The notes under the pieces were generated by a model. The model saw only the letters and a program-made list of their open reading frames with translations. It was not told the origin of the DNA and did not search any database. Shown here one piece after another: positions 60,056 through 64,000 of a stretch of DNA of 64,000 nucleotides. The stretch's first letter is position 1. Each line of letters starts with the position of its first letter. Source of the DNA: Eutreptiella sp. 'Long Island Sound 2002' (Eukaryota > Euglenozoa > Euglenophyceae > Eutreptiales > Eutreptiaceae); contig OZ038379.1 of NCBI GenBank assembly GCA_964036045.1, positions 17,219,317 through 17,283,316 on the forward strand. The letters run 5' to 3'. The translations under genes were made by a program, and so were the position numbers.

Positions 60056-61804
60056 CGGTGCACTCTAATGCGAAATCAAACTCAAACGGGGCACACACAA
60101 GCAAGCTCCAGCGAACCAACCAAGCAGGGCACGGATTGCAGGCAAGCATGCACGCGCAAAACCAAATCGACAAACTCCATCTGAATCTGCATGCATTCAC
60201 CCCTGCAAAACGAAACACACCAAATCAACTCCGGGCATCACACCAGTAGCCGCCGGCAGTGGTCAACAACGGTTGCGGCTCGTCTGCGACCTTCATGTCA
60301 GCGGCTGGAGTGGGCACGGCAAAGAGCAAACAGCAGACAGCCAACACGAAACGAAACGCGAAGAGCAAAGCCACGACCGCAATATAAAGGAACATATTTT
60401 TCTTTTTGACCGCAAATGACAATCACTCACCTTTTATTTTTGCCAACCAGAATTTATTGAAGTGCTGCGAGTTTGTCGCCAGTGCTAGAAATTAATTAAC
60501 CTTATGATTCGATTTTTTACGATTTAAGCCCTGAGATTCATACATTACATCAGTTTGCATATCAACTTTGGTTGCGCAACCTCAAATCCGGTCCCTACAC
60601 ATACAGGAATTCTTGGATCCTTGGTTACACACTACCAACTTCAAGGGCTCCTAACTATTTAAAACGAACATAGATGACATAAACGAAGAAGCACGGCGTG
60701 ATCGCCACGTCGAGGCGGTCATTTTGAGGGGTAAGTGTGTAGGGGTGATAGAACCGGAATTTTGACGATAGGGGGTTCCCTATTATAGGGGGTTGGAGGT
60801 GGGCTGTGACTTGTGCGGAGGGGGCCCCTCCCCCTCTCCGCGCATGTGGCACGGCGGGCCGGGGGGGCCAATCTGAACAAGGGGATGAAGGCGGTGGTCT
60901 AGAGTGTGGGAAATTTGGGCATGTTGTTTTTTGAGCTGACACGTACCATGGAAAGCCCTTTGTTTCTGTGTATGTTCGGGGAAAATAGTTTGGGGAAAAT
61001 ATGTTGAAAGGAACGCTCGGGACATGTGTAGCCCGGCATTGGGGCCAAATATGTTGAGAGCAATGTAGGATGCGGTTTGTGGTGAGTGATGGCTTGTGTG
61101 CCAAACGCAGTGGTGCCATAAATTTTGAAACCTTTGCGTAGCAAGGTACTAGGGCGTTGGTTCCCTTGTCGTACCCCTCAAGGTAGGCCATAGGGTGGGT
61201 GATACCTTTGCCCAAAAAGCAACGGATAACTCGTGTGGCAAGCAACAAATGTTGCCTAGCAACAATGTTAGTCATCACTATTTGCCAATTTAAACCTCTG
61301 GTGAATACACATGCTGGATGGTCACCAAAAACCTGCACCTAACAGCCAACCGGAAAACAATGCAACGGAGTGTCAACGAATTTGAAAACCCTATTACCCC
61401 CAACAATTGGCACACAAATGTGCCTCGCCCATTCTCTTCCAACCAACCCCGCCCCCACGATGTGTGCAGCTTGCTATTTGCCGGCAGTCTGGCCCCCACG
61501 TTCCTCAGCGGACATTAGCATGGCTCATATCCGCCTCGGCTACCTACCCCCCCCCCTCCCCCCAGCGATGCAACCCCCCCCCCCACTCAAGCAATTTCCT
61601 GAGCTAAGTGAGCCGGTGCGTGAGTGGATGCGATGGTGCTATGCACCATCGCATCCACCCCCATTCGCAATGCGTTTCAAAACAAAAACCCAAATTCCTT
61701 TCATTAAACTGTTTATTTCCGCACTCATATGGCTTGATTCTTTCTTCTACATCACCAAACCACCTTTTCCCAGGCTTACTGCCATATCCTCACCACATCA
61801 GGTT

Positions 61805-62115
61805 TCTTTGTGTGTCTCTGTTTCTCTCAGGTTGTAAGCAGTGGAGGCTGTTTTCTTTGTGCTGTGTCTTGCTGCCTCTCAGGTTGCAAGCAGCGGAGGG
61901 AGGCAGCTTGCTTTGTGTTGTGGTTTTGTGCTTTGTCTCACCCTGCCGTTGCAGTCACGTGGTCAATTTTTGCTTTGGTGGTGGTGGTTTTTGGTTTTGG
62001 TTGGGGGGCTCCGGTGTTTGGTGGTTTTGGTTATTTTGGTGGCTTGGGTGGTTGTTAGCTTTCATGGTGTGTTTGTGGTTGGTGGTTTGGGTTGTGGGAC
62101 TTGTTGGTGGATTGG
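61805..62115. repeat. short tandem duplication followed by GT/T-rich low-complexity sequence
   Basis: CTCTCAGGTTGTAAGCAG and CTCTCAGGTTGCAAGCAG are 50-60 bp apart in a duplicated segment. From 61970 the plus strand is almost purely G and T. Confidence 0.8.
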
Positions 62116-62349
62116 GGTCTCTGGCTTTGGCTTTGGTGGCAGTTAGTGATTTGGGCCTTAGGTGAGAGGATCAGTGGGTTTTCCAACAAAAGAAAAATTT
62201 TCTGGAGGAACAAATTTTGTTTGTTGCCGCCTACGTTTTCTCCATTGAAACGGTGTTCTCCGAAATGTTTGCAAGAGAGGGAGAGACAAATGACACATGG
62301 CACACACCTGCCAGACAAATGGCAGACACAACACACAAAATGACAAGGA

Positions 62350-62705
62350 CCACGATGGAAAGGCAAGCACAGATTGCACAGGCAAATGAGAGCGCAGTTG
62401 GAAAGGCAAGCACAGATTGCACAGGCAAATGAGAGCGCAGTCGCAAAGGCAGGAGCCACAGCAAGAGTGACAGTGACACAAATGGCAGACAGGTTGCACA
62501 GGCAAATCAGAGCGCAGTCGCAAAGGCAAGCCACAGCAAGAGTGACAGTCACACAAATGGCAGACAGGTTGCACAGACAAATGAGAGCGCAGTCGCAAAG
62601 GCAGGAGCCACAGCAAGAGTGACAGTGACGCAAGTGGCAGACAGGTTGCACAGGCAAATGAGAGCAAGAGTGACAGTGGCAAATGGCAACGCAAATGGCA
62701 GACAG
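62350..62705. repeat. minisatellite with units of about 43 and 78 bp
   Basis: GCACAGGCAAATGAGAGCGCAG recurs five times. Early units are about 43 bp; later ones carry an extra AGCAAGAGTGACAGTGAC...CAGACAGGTT block. Confidence 0.9.
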
Positions 62706-62779
62706 GACCGCGAGGGAGATGCACAGGAAAAAGAGAGTGTAGTTGCAAATGCAAAGGTCACAGCCCACTGCAACAAAAG

Positions 62780-63315
62780 ACACACACACTGCACGCTGAC
62801 ACAAAAGACACATACAGAGCGCACCGACACACAAATCACACAAAAAAACGGCGCGCTGACACTCAAGTGGCACACAACCAGCGCGCTGACACACAGTCGA
62901 GACAATCATTGCGCGCTGACACACACATGACACAAACACAGCGCGCTGACACACAAGTTACACACACATTGCGCGCTGACACACGCATGGCACACACACA
63001 GTGCACCGACACAGAAATGGCACACACACAGTGCACTGCCACACAAATGACAGACACACACAGCGCGCTGACACATGACACGCGCCAACACACAAAAGAC
63101 ACACACCCAGCGCTCGCCGGACACACAGTGACACCCAGCGCGAGCGGGACACACGAACACACACCCAGCGCGCGCCGCAAACACACTATCCCACACCCAG
63201 CGCGCGCCGGACACACCATCACACACCCAGCGCACGGCAAACACACCATCACACACCCAGCGCGCGGCGAACACACCATCACACACCCAGCGCGCGCCGG
63301 ACACACAATCACACG
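62780..63315. repeat. 30-bp minisatellite, second locus, single orientation
   Basis: GCGCGCTGACACACAAGTTACACACACATT-type units give way at about 63085 to ACACACCCAGCGCGCG units like those at 59205-59515, all in one orientation. This copy lacks the inverted right half found in the first block. Confidence 0.92.
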
Positions 63316-64000
63316 CGGCGTAAACTCCAACACGAAACCAAACCCAAACCGGGCACACACAAGCAAGCTCCCGCGAACCAACCAAGCAGGGCGCGGATTG
63401 CAGGCAAGCATGCACGTGCAAAACCAAACTCCACCTGCAAGGTCAACCTTGTACGGCTCCTTCCGCAGGCCGCAGTGCCCATGTCACAGTCGCAGCTCCA
63501 AAATCCTGCAGCACCACAGCAGCTCAGCTCAGCCTCGGAAGCCCAGCACTGCAGACACCAGGCACAGAAATAGGCACGACAGAAGGGCAACGACGACCTG
63601 ACGTTCAGAGGTTTTGTCCATACCCGGTCTCATTCCAAACTCAAAGGTTTGGTCCATACTCAAGTCTCATTCTAAACTCAAATTCTGAGGTGAACCAGAA
63701 TTTGCCAACCAGAAGTCATTGAAGTGCTGCGAGTTCGCGCCCAATCCAACAGCGCTGTCGCCAGTGCTACCAAATAATTAATCCTATGATTCGATTTTTT
63801 ACAATTTCAGCCTTGATATCAACACATAACATCATTGTGCATATGAACTTTGGTCGCGCATCCTTAAATCCGATCCCTACACATACAGGAATTCTTGGAT
63901 CCTTGGTTACAAACTACCAACTTCAAGGGCTCCTAACTATTTAAAACGACCATGGATGACAAAAACCAAGATGCACGGCATGATCGCCACATCGAGGCGG

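Larger units (their letters stand above)
57691..64000. repeat. two tandem copies of a block of about 3.2 kb (segmental duplication)
   Basis: AGGGGATGAAGGCGGTGGTC lies at 57691 and 60880 (offset 3189). CATACAGGAATTCTTGGATC and flanking sequence at 60440-60720 returns at 63700-64000 (offset about 3260). The CAAGCAAGCTCC block at about 60100 returns at about 63360. Both copies include the GCGCGC minisatellite in their second half and diverge by perhaps 15-25 percent. No protein-coding gene is supported; the second copy runs off the window. Confidence 0.8.

Noticed and set aside
59103-60218. Long minus-strand open frame of 371 codons (HTxTHPARxxHT repeats)
   Set aside because: It is the translation of the 30-bp minisatellite, whose length is a multiple of three. 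It switches character at the inversion point and has no domain.
62867-63601. Open frames of 240 or fewer codons through the second minisatellite
   Set aside because: Same repeat-driven artefact on both strands.

Overview
The window is nuclear DNA of a eukaryote, probably a microalga or other protist rich in transposons. Evidence: canonical GT-AG introns (76-87 nt inside transposon genes, 1.3-1.8 kb inside a host-like gene), a helical-repeat protein of the OPR/RAP kind that eukaryotic algae and protists carry in large families, a Ty3/gypsy element with a chromodomain, a Helitron-like element, a TA-target DNA transposon, and many satellites. The OPR-like protein has a hydrophobic N-terminal segment followed by a basic, Ser/Thr-rich stretch, which would suit targeting to a secondary plastid; this is only a hint. 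I cannot name the species.

Layout. 1-6.6 kb: almost no supportable coding sequence, apart from one possible minus-strand zinc-finger exon containing a 48-bp tandem repeat, plus microsatellites, a foldback and a tRNA-like (SINE-like) sequence. 6.7-12.55 kb: a three-exon minus-strand gene for an OPR/RAP-like helical-repeat protein. 14,114-17,276: a complete TA-flanked DNA transposon with 23-bp terminal inverted repeats and a four-exon DDE_1 (pogo/Tigger-like) transposase. 17.4-20.0 kb: a plus-strand gene for a coiled-coil, PHD-finger protein of unknown family, possibly a transposase, readable through one in-frame TAG or, more likely, an 87-nt intron. 20-30.6 kb: repeats (a family with units of about 340 bp, a 435-bp tandem repeat, a degenerate Tyr/Phe-coding-like array) with no supported host gene.

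30.6-53.2 kb: the most interesting segment, a large Helitron-like element with at least three coding units: a zinc-finger/coiled-coil protein; a Rep (HUH)-helicase protein whose single frame continues into an SLX1-like GIY-YIG nuclease and is interrupted only by two in-frame TGAs; and a protein joining an RPA-like zinc ribbon to an intact ubiquitin-specific-protease core. A 10.77-kb gypsy/chromovirus element (39,080-49,844) is nested in it, flanked by GCCTA target duplications. Its two 532-bp LTRs are identical by eye, so the insertion is very young. Its Gag and Pol lie in the same frame, separated by one UAG followed at once by a strong structured element, and Pol carries a Dam-like adenine-methyltransferase-like domain between protease and reverse transcriptase.

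53.9-64 kb: satellite territory. A 730-bp tandem array has a 21-bp-stem hairpin in each unit, followed by two tandem copies of a block of about 3.2 kb that contains 30-bp CACACCCAGCGCGC minisatellites, in one place arranged head to head.

All domain calls are from reading motifs by eye; no database search or folding was run.
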